Shown: positions 5,857 through 11,880, counted from the stretch's first letter. The stretch: DNA of 11,880 nt from Euzebyaceae bacterium (GCA_013696915.1 JACCXR010000378.1:1-11880); one strand, 5' to 3'. Notes: generated by a model not told the origin, from the letters alone. Translations and numbers: made by a program.

Positions 5857-5862
5857 TAGGCT
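5857..5862 (+). promoter_or_regulatory. Probable -10 box of the ligase gene (leaderless)
   Basis: TAGGCT fits TANNNT and ends eight bases before the GTG at 5871, so transcription would begin at or next to the start codon. No Shine-Dalgarno precedes the GTG, which agrees with leaderless translation. Confidence 0.45.
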
Positions 5863-5870
5863 TGCGCGCC

Positions 5871-7391
5871 GTGCTGCTCGCCGATCTCGTCGCCACCTCC
5901 GACGCCGTGGCGGGCACGCCCGGCCGGCGGCGCAAGGTCGAGCTCCTCGCCGGATGCCTGCGCCGCATGGACGCCGACGAGGTGGCTGCCGGGGCCTCCT
6001 ACCTGTCCGGCACCCCCAGGCAGGAGCGTCTCGACACCGGCTGGGCGACGCTGGCCGCCACCGCGCCCCCGGCGGCCGCGGAGGCGTCGCTGATCCTGGG
6101 CGACGTCGATCGCGCGCTCGAGGAGTTGGCCGGCCTGCACGGCCCCGGCTCGCGCGCCGCCCGCCAGATGCTGCTCGCGCGTCTCTTCGCCGCCGCGACC
6201 GCCGCCGAGCAGCGTTTCCTGCGCGGCCTGCTGGTCGGCGACCTCCGGCAGGGCGCGCTGGGGGGCCTCGCCGCGCAGGCGATCGCGCTGGCCTGGGACG
6301 TCCCGGAGGCCGACGTACGACGGGCGCTGATGCTCCACGGCGAGAAGGGGGCGGTCGCGACGGCGGCGGCCCTCGGGGGCGGGGCGGCGCTGCGCGCGTT
6401 CCGGCTCACGCTGTTCCGCCCGGTCGGGCCGATGCTCGCCCGGACCGCGACCTCGGTCGCCGACGCCGTCCGCGACCTGCCGCGCGCCGCCGTCGAGTTC
6501 AAGCTCGACGGCGCGCGGATCCAGGTCCACCGTGACGGTGAGCTGGTGCGCGTCTACACCCGCAACCTCCGCGACGTCACCGCCCGCTCCCCCGAGGTGG
6601 TCGCCGTCGCCGCGGCGCTGCCCGTAGCCACTGCCGTGCTCGACGGGGAGGTGATCGGGCTGCGATCCGACGCGCGCCCGCAGCCGTTCCAGGACACGAT
6701 GCGGCGGTTCTCCACCGAGGCCGCGGCGGCGCGCTCCGCCGCGGGGCAGGCGCTGACCCCGTTCTTCTTCGACTGCCTCCAGCTCGACGGGGAAGACCTG
6801 CTCGACCGGCCGCTGGAGGAGCGCGTCGCGGCGCTGGAGCGGGTGGTGCCGGCGGCGAACCGGATCCCGCGCCGGGTGGTCGCGGGCGCCGAGGACGCGC
6901 AGCGGGCGTACGCCGAGGCGCTCGGCCAGGGCCACGAGGGCGTGATGGTCAAGGCGCTCGACGCCCCGTACGAGGCCGGCCGTCGCGGGGCGTCCTGGCG
7001 GAAGGTGAAGCCGGCGCACACGCTCGACCTCGTGGTCCTCGCCGTCGAGTGGGGGTCCGGCCGCCGGCGCGGGTGGCTGTCGAACCTCCACCTCGGCGCG
7101 CGCGACCCGGCGACCGGCGGGTTCGTCATGCTCGGCAAGACGTTCAAGGGCATGACGGACGAGATGCTCGCGTGGCAGACCGAACGGCTGCTGGAACTCG
7201 AGACCGGTCGGGACGGCCACGTCGTCACCGTACGCCCGGAGCTCGTGGTCGAGGTCGCCTTCGACGGTGTTCAGACGAGCCCGCGGTACCCCGGCGGCGT
7301 CGCGCTGCGGTTCGCCCGCGTGAAGCGCTACCGCGACGACAAGACCGCCGTCGACGCCGACACGATCGACACGGTCCGGGCCCTGCGGTGA
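5871..7391 (+). CDS. ATP-dependent DNA ligase, LigB type
   Basis: Seals DNA nicks using ATP through a lysyl-AMP intermediate. The 506 residues are close to the 507 of M. tuberculosis LigB. An N-terminal helical DNA-binding domain (about 1-180) precedes the nucleotidyltransferase core: motif I EFKLDGAR with the adenylated Lys at about 211, motif III VLDGEVI, motif IIIa FFFDCLQLDG, motif IV EGVMVK, motif V WRKVKP. An OB-fold follows and ends in motif VI, RFARVKRYRDDK. All key residues are present. I chose GTG 5871 because family members start with LLA.LVATS; a TTG at 5862 in the same frame would add three residues. Divergent from the thiamine operon across about 130 bases. Actinobacteria normally also have the NAD-dependent LigA, so this is probably a repair or accessory ligase. 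Confidence 0.92.
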   Translation: MLLADLVATSDAVAGTPGRRRKVELLAGCLRRMDADEVAAGASYLSGTPRQERLDTGWATLAATAPPAAAEASLILGDVDRALEELAGLHGPGSRAARQMLLARLFAAATAAEQRFLRGLLVGDLRQGALGGLAAQAIALAWDVPEADVRRALMLHGEKGAVATAAALGGGAALRAFRLTLFRPVGPMLARTATSVADAVRDLPRAAVEFKLDGARIQVHRDGELVRVYTRNLRDVTARSPEVVAVAAALPVATAVLDGEVIGLRSDARPQPFQDTMRRFSTEAAAARSAAGQALTPFFFDCLQLDGEDLLDRPLEERVAALERVVPAANRIPRRVVAGAEDAQRAYAEALGQGHEGVMVKALDAPYEAGRRGASWRKVKPAHTLDLVVLAVEWGSGRRRGWLSNLHLGARDPATGGFVMLGKTFKGMTDEMLAWQTERLLELETGRDGHVVTVRPELVVEVAFDGVQTSPRYPGGVALRFARVKRYRDDKTAVDADTIDTVRALR

Positions 7392-7410
7392 CCGGGGACC
7401 GCCGGGGCGA

Positions 7411-7416
7411 TACGCT
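7411..7416 (+). promoter_or_regulatory. Probable -10 box before the frameshifted gene
   Basis: TACGCT lies 20 bases after the ligase stop and 31 bases before the ATG at 7448, with GGAG and GAGG between. The downstream gene could thus be transcribed on its own. No -35 recognised. Confidence 0.4.
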
Positions 7417-7447
7417 GCGGAAAGTACGCACCGGAGACGAGGCTTCG

Positions 7448-7907
7448 ATGTTGACCGTACGGGTGGCCGGCAGCGAGTTCTCCTTGAGTGCTCACGAGGT
7501 CGAGCGGCACCTCGCGGAGGCGGATCCGAAGCCCATTCGTTCGCACTACGCCGTGGTGAACGGCCGGCGCTTCCCGCTCAAGCAGGTCCTGGCGCTGGTC
7601 ACGGGTCTCGACAGAGCGGACTTCACCACCCATCAGGCCCGCTCGATCCTCCGGCGCCTCGGTTTCGGGGTCTACCCGGCGGCAAGGCGGAGCCGCCGGA
7701 CCCGGGCCGGCCCTCGGCGGGCGACGGGGCACCGTGCTCGACGCGTTCGCCGGGCGGTCGGTCGCTCAGGTCGGCGACGACGTGCTGTACGACGGGGACG
7801 GACCCCAGGCAGTCGTGGCGTGGCTGCGACGCCACTGCCATGCGGCGCGCGTATGGCGCGTCCCGGCCTCCCCGGACGACGCCGGGTCGGCGCTGTCGAC
7901 GCCGTGA
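7448..7907 (+). pseudogene. Frameshifted hypothetical protein gene
   Basis: The first part, from the ATG at 7448-7450 (GAGG five bases upstream), encodes MLTVRVAGSEFSLSAHEVER and then VVNGRRFPLKQVLALVTGLD and FTTHQARSILRRLGF, a compact, natural-looking domain I believe recurs in actinobacterial hypothetical proteins. After about 7675 this frame becomes Arg-rich and unnatural. The +1 frame carries on sensibly: SVAQVGDDVLYDGDGPQAVV, then AWLRRH and RVWRVPASPDDAG, ending at TGA 7905-7907. So one gene of about 153 codons appears broken near 7675-7734, beside an 8-bp hairpin. The second-frame stop overlaps a GTG start (GTGA), supporting it as the true end. Function unknown; mutation, sequencing error and programmed shift are all possible. 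Confidence 0.65.
7676..7699. repeat. Hairpin at the reading-frame break
   Basis: CCGGCGGC (7676-7683) and GCCGCCGG (7692-7699) form a perfect 8-bp stem with an 8-base loop, exactly where coding character passes from one frame to the next. It could promote polymerase slippage, sequencing compression or ribosomal frameshifting. Confidence 0.7.
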
Positions 7908-8075
7908 TCACCGGCTACACGGAGCTTCCCGAGCCGGCCGGGTCGCCGCCACGACCACTGCTGGACCTGGCCGTCGGCGATGTCGACGACGTCGTCGTGC
8001 CCGGCGTCCTTCCGGTTCTTCACCGTCACCTTCCGCGTCGCTGATCTCGAGTTCGAGGTCGACCCGGTCGCGTGA
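7904..8075 (+). pseudogene. Internally deleted gene remnant, possibly retropepsin-like protease
   Basis: A GTG at 7904-7906 overlaps the preceding stop and starts VITGYTELPEPAG followed by PRPLLDLAVGDVDDVVVPGV. In that frame the sequence then degenerates and stops at 8044. The next frame, from about 8010, reads FFTVTFRVADLEFEVDPVA and stops at 8073-8075. The second piece resembles the C-terminal strands of actinobacterial retropepsin-like aspartic proteases (the region after a GLLG.  FF motif), and the first resembles the strand leading to the DTG active site. The part that would hold DTG and the flap is absent. I infer an internal deletion plus frame change. The family assignment rests on memory of the pattern and is tentative. 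Confidence 0.4.
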
Positions 8076-8194
8076 TCCCAGGTCGCGCCGCACGTCCGGC
8101 GGCGCCCGCTCTCGTGGGGGACCCGCACCCGCTGAAGGAGCGACGCGACCCCGCGAAGATGCAGGCTCGCGACCCAGCGGCGTGCAGGCCGCGG

Positions 8195-8200
8195 TACGCT
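8195..8200 (+). promoter_or_regulatory. Probable -10 box of the Uma2 gene (leaderless)
   Basis: TACGCT ends nine bases before the ATG at 8210, and no Shine-Dalgarno lies between, so a leaderless transcript is likely. The stretch 8076-8194 before it shows no gene. Confidence 0.5.
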
Positions 8201-8209
8201 GCGGCGGCG

Positions 8210-8779
8210 ATGAGCGCGGAACCGGCCACCGACCTCCCCGCCACCCCCATGACGGCGGAGGAGCTGGCCGCCCTGCCCGACGACGGCTACCGGTACGAGC
8301 TGGTGGCGGGGGAGGTGCGCCGGATGCCCCCCGCGGGGTTCGAGCACGGCGGCGTCGCCATGGAGCTGGGGTCGCGTCTGGCGACGTTCGTCCGCGACCA
8401 CGGCCTTGGCCAGGTGGTCGCCGCCGAGACCGGCTTCCTGCTCGGCCGCGATCCCGACACCGTGCGCGCCCCCGATGCGGCGTTCGTGCGGGCGGACCGG
8501 ATTCCACCGCCAGCACAACGCCGCGGCTTCCCGCCGCTCGCACCCGACCTCGTGGTGGAAATCGTGTCCCCGTCGGACCGTCCCGGTCAGGTCGCGGAAA
8601 AGGTCGCGGAGTGGCTGCGGGCCGGCTGCCGGCTCGTCTGGGTGGTCTACCCGACCGAGCGCCTCGTCGAGGTGCACCGCGAGGACGGCACCGCCGCGTT
8701 CCTGCGCGGCGACGACGCCCTCGACGGCGGCGACGTGGTCCCCGGCTTCACCCTGCCCCTGCCCGCCCTGTTCGCCTGA
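8210..8779 (+). CDS. Uma2 family (DUF820) restriction-endonuclease-like protein
   Basis: A 189-residue soluble protein with the Uma2 layout: MTAEELAALPDDGYRYELVAGEV (14-36), a helical segment, PDAAFVRADR, PDLVVEIVSPSDR with acidic residues Asp113 and Glu117 of the PD-(D/E)XK fold, EKVAEWLRAGCRLVWVVYP, a VEVHREDG strand, and a PGFTLPL ending. Family members are predicted nucleases whose substrate is mostly unknown. They are abundant in cyanobacteria and scattered in actinobacteria. The ATG at 8210 lies behind a close -10 box; an internal ATG at 8249 would only remove a low-complexity N-terminus. It is a stand-alone gene in the accessory patch, converging on the toxin-antitoxin group. Confidence 0.88.
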   Translation: MSAEPATDLPATPMTAEELAALPDDGYRYELVAGEVRRMPPAGFEHGGVAMELGSRLATFVRDHGLGQVVAAETGFLLGRDPDTVRAPDAAFVRADRIPPPAQRRGFPPLAPDLVVEIVSPSDRPGQVAEKVAEWLRAGCRLVWVVYPTERLVEVHREDGTAAFLRGDDALDGGDVVPGFTLPLPALFA

Positions 8780-8856
8780 CGACGCCCCAGGCGCCCTCAC
8801 CGGCACCGGTCGCCGGACGGCAGGATCGTGAAGAGCGCAAGGCGATGCTCGGCCCG

Positions 8857-8900
8857 CTCAGCGGTGGATGGTGCCGTATCCGGCAGAATCCACCGCTGAG
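8857..8900. terminator. Large hairpin between convergent genes, possible bidirectional terminator
   Basis: CTCAGCGGTGGAT (8857-8869) is perfectly complementary to ATCCACCGCTGAG (8888-8900). Inside, TGCCG and CGGCA extend the stem around a TATC loop, giving 18 of 20 paired positions. It lies 78 bases after the Uma2 stop and 44 before the stop of the opposing gene. No T-tract follows on either strand, so it may be a U-less terminator or a palindromic repeat element. Confidence 0.5.
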
Positions 8901-8927
8901 GCTCGCAGCCGAGGCTGGCTGCGGAGC
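8901..8927. repeat. Second hairpin abutting the large one
   Basis: GCTCGCAGCC (8901-8910) pairs with GGCTGCGGAGC (8917-8927) with one bulged base around GAGGCT. Together with the preceding palindrome it forms a two-hairpin unit in the convergent gap. Confidence 0.5.
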
Positions 8928-8943
8928 TGTGGCGGGCAAAGCG

Positions 8944-9354
8944 CTACAGCGCCGGGTCGGCGAGATCGAGGCCGTTGAGCTGGCGCTCGAGGCGCTGGAT
9001 CTCGACCGCGACCGCGTCGATGTCGCGGGCGACCCGGACGTCGAACTGGGGATAGAGGATCTGGAAGCTCGTCTCGGCCGCGCCGATCTGCCAGCCGACG
9101 TCCTCGCAGAAGGTCCCGAGGTCGAACTCCCAGGTGAACAGCACCTCGTCGCCGTCATCGTGGACCCACTCGGTGAGGTAGCGGTTCGGCCGGCGCGCGT
9201 ACTGCACGACGCCGCGGCGGTCCCGCTGCATCACCACGAAGCCGAGGACGGCGAGCTCCTCCCCGAGCTCGGCCACGCTCAGGGCACCCGCCGCGCGACC
9301 GACCGGGCGATGGGACACCGCCGCGACGCGCAGCACGAGAAGAGCGAGACGCAC
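8944..9354 (-). CDS. Hypothetical protein downstream of MazF
   Basis: A soluble protein of up to 136 residues that I do not recognise. The conserved-looking part is LSVAELGEELAVLGFVVM followed by YARRPNRYLTEWVHDDGDEV, LFTWEFDLGTFCEDVGWQIG and AAETSFQILYPQFDV, ending in a helix with VEIQRLERQLNGLDLADPAL. It looks like a compact alpha/beta domain with a C-terminal coiled helix. GTG 9352-9354 is seven bases after the mazF stop, so it is probably the third gene of the toxin-antitoxin transcript. GTG 9274-9276 (110 residues) is an alternative and may be better, because the 26 intervening codons have weaker third-position GC and an Arg/Ala-rich product. Confidence 0.65.
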   Translation of the reverse strand: MRLALLVLRVAAVSHRPVGRAAGALSVAELGEELAVLGFVVMQRDRRGVVQYARRPNRYLTEWVHDDGDEVLFTWEFDLGTFCEDVGWQIGAAETSFQILYPQFDVRVARDIDAVAVEIQRLERQLNGLDLADPAL

Positions 9355-9361
9355 ACCGGTC

Positions 9362-9676
9362 CTATCGGCACGCCATGACCTCCCACATCGCCGTGCAGAA
9401 CTCCTGCCAGCGGTCGTCAGCGACCCGCCCGGCCTGTCGAAGGAGGCGGTCGACGCCGACGAGCTGGACGTTGTCGAGGTTCGCCACCGATCCGTCGGCC
9501 ACGCCTTCGTCGGTTCCGAGCGGCACCTCGGTCGCGAGCCCCCGGACGGTCGTGGTGATGGGCGCGACCACGACGCGGTGCAGTCGAGGAGCGACACGGC
9601 TGCGCGTCAGGACGATCACCGGCCGTATCTTGTCGAGATCCGCCCACCACACCTGGCCGTGGCCGAGACCCGTCAT
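9362..9676 (-). CDS. MazF/PemK family endoribonuclease toxin
   Basis: A 104-residue toxin of the MazF/PemK/CcdB fold, expected to cut RNA at short specific sequences. Motifs: GQVWWADLDKIRPVIVLTR (about 7-25) with the conserved Arg-Pro and Thr region, HRVVVAPITTTVRGLATEVP, and VANLDNVQLV, all typical of actinobacterial MazF. The ATG at 9674-9676 overlaps the antitoxin stop (ATGA), giving coupled antitoxin-then-toxin expression. No truncation or missing core motif is seen, so it is probably active. Confidence 0.9.
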   Translation of the reverse strand: MTGLGHGQVWWADLDKIRPVIVLTRSRVAPRLHRVVVAPITTTVRGLATEVPLGTDEGVADGSVANLDNVQLVGVDRLLRQAGRVADDRWQEFCTAMWEVMACR

Positions 9677-9948
9677 CCCCGGCGCCGCTGCTCGGCCAGT
9701 GCAACCACCGCGGGGGGGACATCTCCCTCATAGGGCAGGGCTGGCCCGGACGGAGCTTCCCAGTTCAGATCCGGATCCGCCTCGTAGGGGTGTTCCGCGA
9801 GCGCGACGAGTTCCCGCCGTGCCTCGATCTCGTCGAGCAGCGCAATCAGCGCTCGGTCGACCAGGGCGCTGTCGCTGACGCCCAGGAGCCGCCGGCAGCG
9901 CGTCAGGCGGCCCTCATCGACGGTGGTGGAGATCCGCACACGAGCCAT
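9673..9948 (-). CDS. MazE-type ribbon-helix-helix antitoxin
   Basis: A 91-residue antitoxin. The N-terminus MARVRISTTVDEGRL followed by TRCRRLLGVSDSALVDRAL is a ribbon-helix-helix DNA-binding unit with one strand and two helices. The acidic, proline-rich C-terminus (EADPDLNWEAPSGPALPYE) is the likely toxin-binding tail. It should neutralise the adjacent MazF and repress its own promoter. The ATG at 9946-9948 is seven bases after a TACGCT -10 box with no Shine-Dalgarno, so it is probably read from a leaderless mRNA. The frame stays open upstream, but those codons overlap a decayed gene. Confidence 0.85.
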   Translation of the reverse strand: MARVRISTTVDEGRLTRCRRLLGVSDSALVDRALIALLDEIEARRELVALAEHPYEADPDLNWEAPSGPALPYEGDVPPAVVALAEQRRRG

Positions 9949-9955
9949 GCCACGC

Positions 9956-9961
9956 AGCGTA
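9956..9961 (-). promoter_or_regulatory. Probable -10 box of the toxin-antitoxin operon (leaderless)
   Basis: TACGCT on the minus strand ends seven bases before the antitoxin ATG, the spacing expected when transcription begins at the start codon. Confidence 0.5.
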
Positions 9962-9991
9962 GCATCGACCGGCGGCCAGGCGTCGGCGGGC

Positions 9992-10124
9992 TCAGCGGTC
10001 GCCGGTGCGGGCCCAGTCACGGACCTGGGAGTTGCTCGTCGGCGACGGTGTCGACGTCATGGCCGAGCGCGACCAGCGGGCTCTTGGCGACGACGGTGAT
10101 GTTCTCGTCGAGCTTGAGCCTCAC
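9992..10124 (-). pseudogene. Internally deleted DUF5615-like (PIN-like) toxin gene
   Basis: A GTG at 10122-10124 overlaps the DUF433 stop (GTGA) and encodes RLKLDENITVVAK then ALGHDVDTVADEQL, the N-terminus of DUF5615 proteins (usually KLLLDEN...LGHDV.TV.DEG). That frame stops at 10017-10019 after only 35 residues. A different frame (10033 to 9992) reads NSQVRDWARTGDR and stops, resembling the RVREW-type C-terminus of the family. The catalytic middle, normally about 70 residues with conserved acidic residues, is gone. DUF433-DUF5615 is a known toxin-antitoxin arrangement, so this looks like a disarmed toxin left beside its antitoxin. The C-terminal match is less certain than the N-terminal one. 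Confidence 0.65.
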
Positions 10125-10360
10125 GTGCTGGGCGTGAGCGGCCGGATCTCCTGTTTGGCGAGCCACGCGGCGTAGGCGACCGCGGCGCGGACGCCGTCGG
10201 GGGTGAGGGTGGGGTAGTGGCGAATGACCTCGGCCGTGTCCAGACCGGAGGCGAGCGCGTCGAGAACCACGGTCACCATGACGCGAGTGCCCTTGATGCA
10301 GGGCTGGCCGTGACAGACCGCGGGGTCGATGGAGATCAGCTCGAGCGGGTCGTCGTTCAC
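10121..10360 (-). CDS. DUF433 family antitoxin
   Basis: A 79-residue protein with the full DUF433 pattern: ISIDPAVCHGQPCIKGTRVMV (about 9-29), LASGLDTAEVIRHYPTLTPDGVRAAVAYAAW. The family has a winged-helix-like DNA-binding fold and usually acts as antitoxin to a DUF5615/PIN-like toxin encoded immediately downstream. Here that partner is only a remnant, so the antitoxin may be an orphan, possibly kept to counter a related toxin elsewhere or simply not yet lost. The start is GTG at 10358-10360; no in-frame ATG lies upstream, and a GGGGG stretch just before it is a poor Shine-Dalgarno. Confidence 0.88.
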   Translation of the reverse strand: MNDDPLELISIDPAVCHGQPCIKGTRVMVTVVLDALASGLDTAEVIRHYPTLTPDGVRAAVAYAAWLAKQEIRPLTPST

Positions 10361-10779
10361 GCCCCCATCATCACAGATGCCGGCCGGTTGGATCGATTGG
10401 TCCGGACGGCGAGATCCGACCTCGCCAGGCTGGGTCCGGGCGGCCGTGGTGTCCCCGCTCTCGGGAAACAGGCCTGTGTCAACCGGCGGGTCGCGGTGGA
10501 TCCTACGGCGAGGTCGATGGCCGGTCAGTTCCCGGCAGCGCCGGCGGAGGTGGTCTTGGTGGAAGCCCGGCTGGTCTGGCGGTGGCGCCGTCGTTGCCCC
10601 ACAGCATCCAGGCGACCTCGGCCGCCGTGGCCATGCGGTCGACGCCGGGGGTGCGTGGGCGCTGCGGGTCGACGCGGAGCGGCCGCGTCGGACACGGCCG
10701 CGGTGTCGCCCGAAGATTGCCGGGTCGGGGGTGGCCGGACGGCGGGGATGCCTGCCGCGTCGCGGACTGGCCCCGCCAC
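10361..10779. other. Gene-poor spacer with a possible coding remnant
   Basis: About 420 bases without a convincing gene on either strand; open frames here are Arg/Pro-rich. One minus-strand stretch around 10570-10660 reads TPGVDRMATAAEVAWMLWGN, which looks more protein-like than its surroundings and might be a fragment of a lost gene. I cannot assign it to a family. No repeat or clear terminator seen. Confidence 0.4.
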
Positions 10780-10785
10780 TACACT
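10780..10785 (+). promoter_or_regulatory. Probable -10 box of the kinase gene (leaderless)
   Basis: TACACT fits TANNNT and ends nine bases before the ATG at 10795, with no Shine-Dalgarno between, consistent with a leaderless transcript. Confidence 0.5.
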
Positions 10786-10794
10786 CGCTGGGCC

Positions 10795-11880
10795 ATGAGT
10801 CCCGGATCCCGCCCCGCGCCGCCGGAGCCGGACACCCTCGCGCCGGCCCCGGCCGGGGGTGCCGCGCCGCCGGAGCCCGACACCGGCGGCATCGGCGTGG
10901 GCCGGGTCCTCGCGGGCCGGTACCGCGTGGTCGGCCGGGTCGGCGCCGGCGGGATGGCCACGATCTTCAAGGCGGTCGACGCGGCCATGGAGCGCGACGT
11001 GGCCGTGAAGGTCATCCACGCCCACCTCGCCGACGACCCCGCCCTGCGCGAGCGCTTCCGCACCGAGGCCCGCCACGCCGCGGCGCTGAGCCACCCCAGC
11101 ATCGTGAACGTGTTCGACCAGGGCGTCGCGGACCTGCCGTACATCGTCATGGAGCTCGTCGACGGTCCCTCGCTCCGGGAGGTGCTGCTCGACCGCGGCC
11201 GCCTGTCCCCCGCCGAGGCGCTGGCGGTCGTGGAGCCGGTCTGCGCCGCGCTGGCCAGGGCGCACGCCGCCGGGGTGATCCATCGGGACATCAAGCCCGA
11301 GAACGTGCTGATCTCGCCCGAGGGCGTGCCCAAGGTCGCCGACTTCGGCATCGCGCGCGCCGTCGCCGCGACCAGTCACACGGCCACCGGGACCCTGATC
11401 GGCAGCGTCCACTACATGGCCCCGGAGCTCGTCGACGGCCGCGACGCCACGCCCGCGAGCGACCAGTACGCGGTCGGCGTGCTGCTCTACGAGCTGCTGA
11501 CCGGCCGCAAGCCGCTGCCGGCGGACACGCCGATGGCGGTCGCGCTGCGCCACGCCCGCGAGGCGGTGCCGCCGCCGAGCCGGGCAGTCGGCGGCGTGCC
11601 GAAGGCGCTCGACCGGGTCGTCGCGCGCGCTACCGCCCTGAAGCCGGGGCGCCGGTTCCCGGACATGGGCGCGCTCGCGACCGCGCTGTGGGCCGCCGTC
11701 CCGGGCGGAGCGCGCCCCGTCGTGGCAGCCGGACCCGACGGCCGCGAACGGACGCTCGTCCTCCCGGTCGCGGCGCAGGCCACCATGTCCGAGGCCTCCG
11801 CCGCTGACCTTGACCGCCGGCAGCGCCCGGCCGGGGGCGACCGGCCGGCCGCCCGACCGATGCCGGCCTCGCGCCCGGGC
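10795..11880 (+). CDS. PknB-like serine/threonine protein kinase, partial at the right edge
   Basis: The first 362 residues of a Hanks-type kinase; the reading frame is open to the window edge. A Pro-rich, disordered N-terminus (1-40) contains APPEPDT twice (8-14, 24-30). The kinase domain then runs from about 43: GAGGMATIF nucleotide loop (50-58), VAVKVI with Lys72, IVMELVDG hinge, HRDIKPEN with catalytic Asp165, DFG at 183-185, the activation segment with Thr-rich ATSHTATGTLIGS, and APE at 209-211. After about 315 the chain becomes Pro/Ala/Arg-rich, probably a linker to a membrane helix and an extracellular sensor beyond the edge, as in PknB relatives; that part is unseen. The ATG at 10795 is set by a -10 box nine bases upstream. 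Confidence 0.93.
   Translation, partial: MSPGSRPAPPEPDTLAPAPAGGAAPPEPDTGGIGVGRVLAGRYRVVGRVGAGGMATIFKAVDAAMERDVAVKVIHAHLADDPALRERFRTEARHAAALSHPSIVNVFDQGVADLPYIVMELVDGPSLREVLLDRGRLSPAEALAVVEPVCAALARAHAAGVIHRDIKPENVLISPEGVPKVADFGIARAVAATSHTATGTLIGSVHYMAPELVDGRDATPASDQYAVGVLLYELLTGRKPLPADTPMAVALRHAREAVPPPSRAVGGVPKALDRVVARATALKPGRRFPDMGALATALWAAVPGGARPVVAAGPDGRERTLVLPVAAQATMSEASAADLDRRQRPAGGDRPAARPMPASRPG

Noticed and set aside
5862..5864. TTG as the ligase start
   Set aside because: It overlaps the probable -10 box TAGGCT, and GTG 5871 matches the family N-terminus. Kept only as an alternative.
5769..7220. A 483-residue minus-strand open frame over the ligase
   Set aside because: The ligase on the plus strand has motifs I to VI intact; the opposite frame is low-complexity.
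8076..8194. Upstream extension of Uma2 to about 8072
   Set aside because: The added residues are low-complexity, and the -10 box at 8195-8200 would lie inside the gene.
7766..8806. A 346-residue minus-strand frame opposite Uma2
   Set aside because: Uma2 motifs are clear on the plus strand; the minus frame shows no recognisable domain.
9949..10020. Upstream extension of the MazE-type antitoxin
   Set aside because: The added residues (MTGPAPATAEP...) overlap the decayed toxin gene and lie upstream of a well-placed -10 box.
10525..11553. A 342-residue minus-strand frame opposite the kinase
   Set aside because: The kinase on the plus strand has all catalytic motifs; the opposite product is repetitive His/Asp/Arg-rich sequence.

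Overview
The window is very GC-rich DNA from an actinobacterium. The lineage is inferred from a mycobacterial-type LexA operator, TANNNT -10 boxes placed directly before start codons, an ATP-dependent ligase of the M. tuberculosis LigB type, and a PknB-like kinase. I cannot name the genus. No rRNA, tRNA, CRISPR array or insertion sequence is visible.

Layout: (1) 2-447, minus strand: a DUF6504 gene behind a TTGACG-N17-TACGGT promoter with a perfect LexA box at the predicted transcription start, probably the head of an SOS-induced operon running off the left edge. (2) 464-2353: two divergent envelope genes, an orphan glycine-betaine-type binding lipoprotein (minus) and a Tat-exported lipoprotein with a thioredoxin-like domain (plus). 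(3) 2394-5842, minus strand: a thiamine operon in the order TPP riboswitch, thiO, thiS, thiG, two tiny overlapping ORFs, a two-helix membrane protein, thiE. thiO, thiS and thiG make the thiazole moiety and ThiE joins it to the pyrimidine. thiO has no in-frame ATG, GTG or TTG before its FAD motif. Its best start is an ATC placed 5 nt after a Shine-Dalgarno sequence at the 3' edge of the riboswitch. (4) 5871-7391, plus strand: the ligase, divergent from the thiamine operon.

(5) 7400-10400 is a patchwork of small accessory genes: a frameshifted hypothetical gene, a remnant that may come from a retropepsin-like protease gene, an Uma2-family nuclease, a large hairpin, a MazEF-type toxin-antitoxin pair with a trailing unknown gene, and a DUF433 antitoxin whose DUF5615-like partner has lost its middle. 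Remnants that keep both ends but lack the centre point to gene decay here. (6) 10361-10779 has no convincing gene. (7) From 10795 a PknB-like Ser/Thr kinase runs off the right edge.

The most unusual items are the riboswitch/ATC-start arrangement of thiO, the chain of stop-start-coupled mini-ORFs inside the thiamine operon, the in-frame repeat in the ThiG N-terminus, the LexA-controlled DUF6504 gene and the internally deleted genes. I found no clear case for a wholly new multi-gene system.
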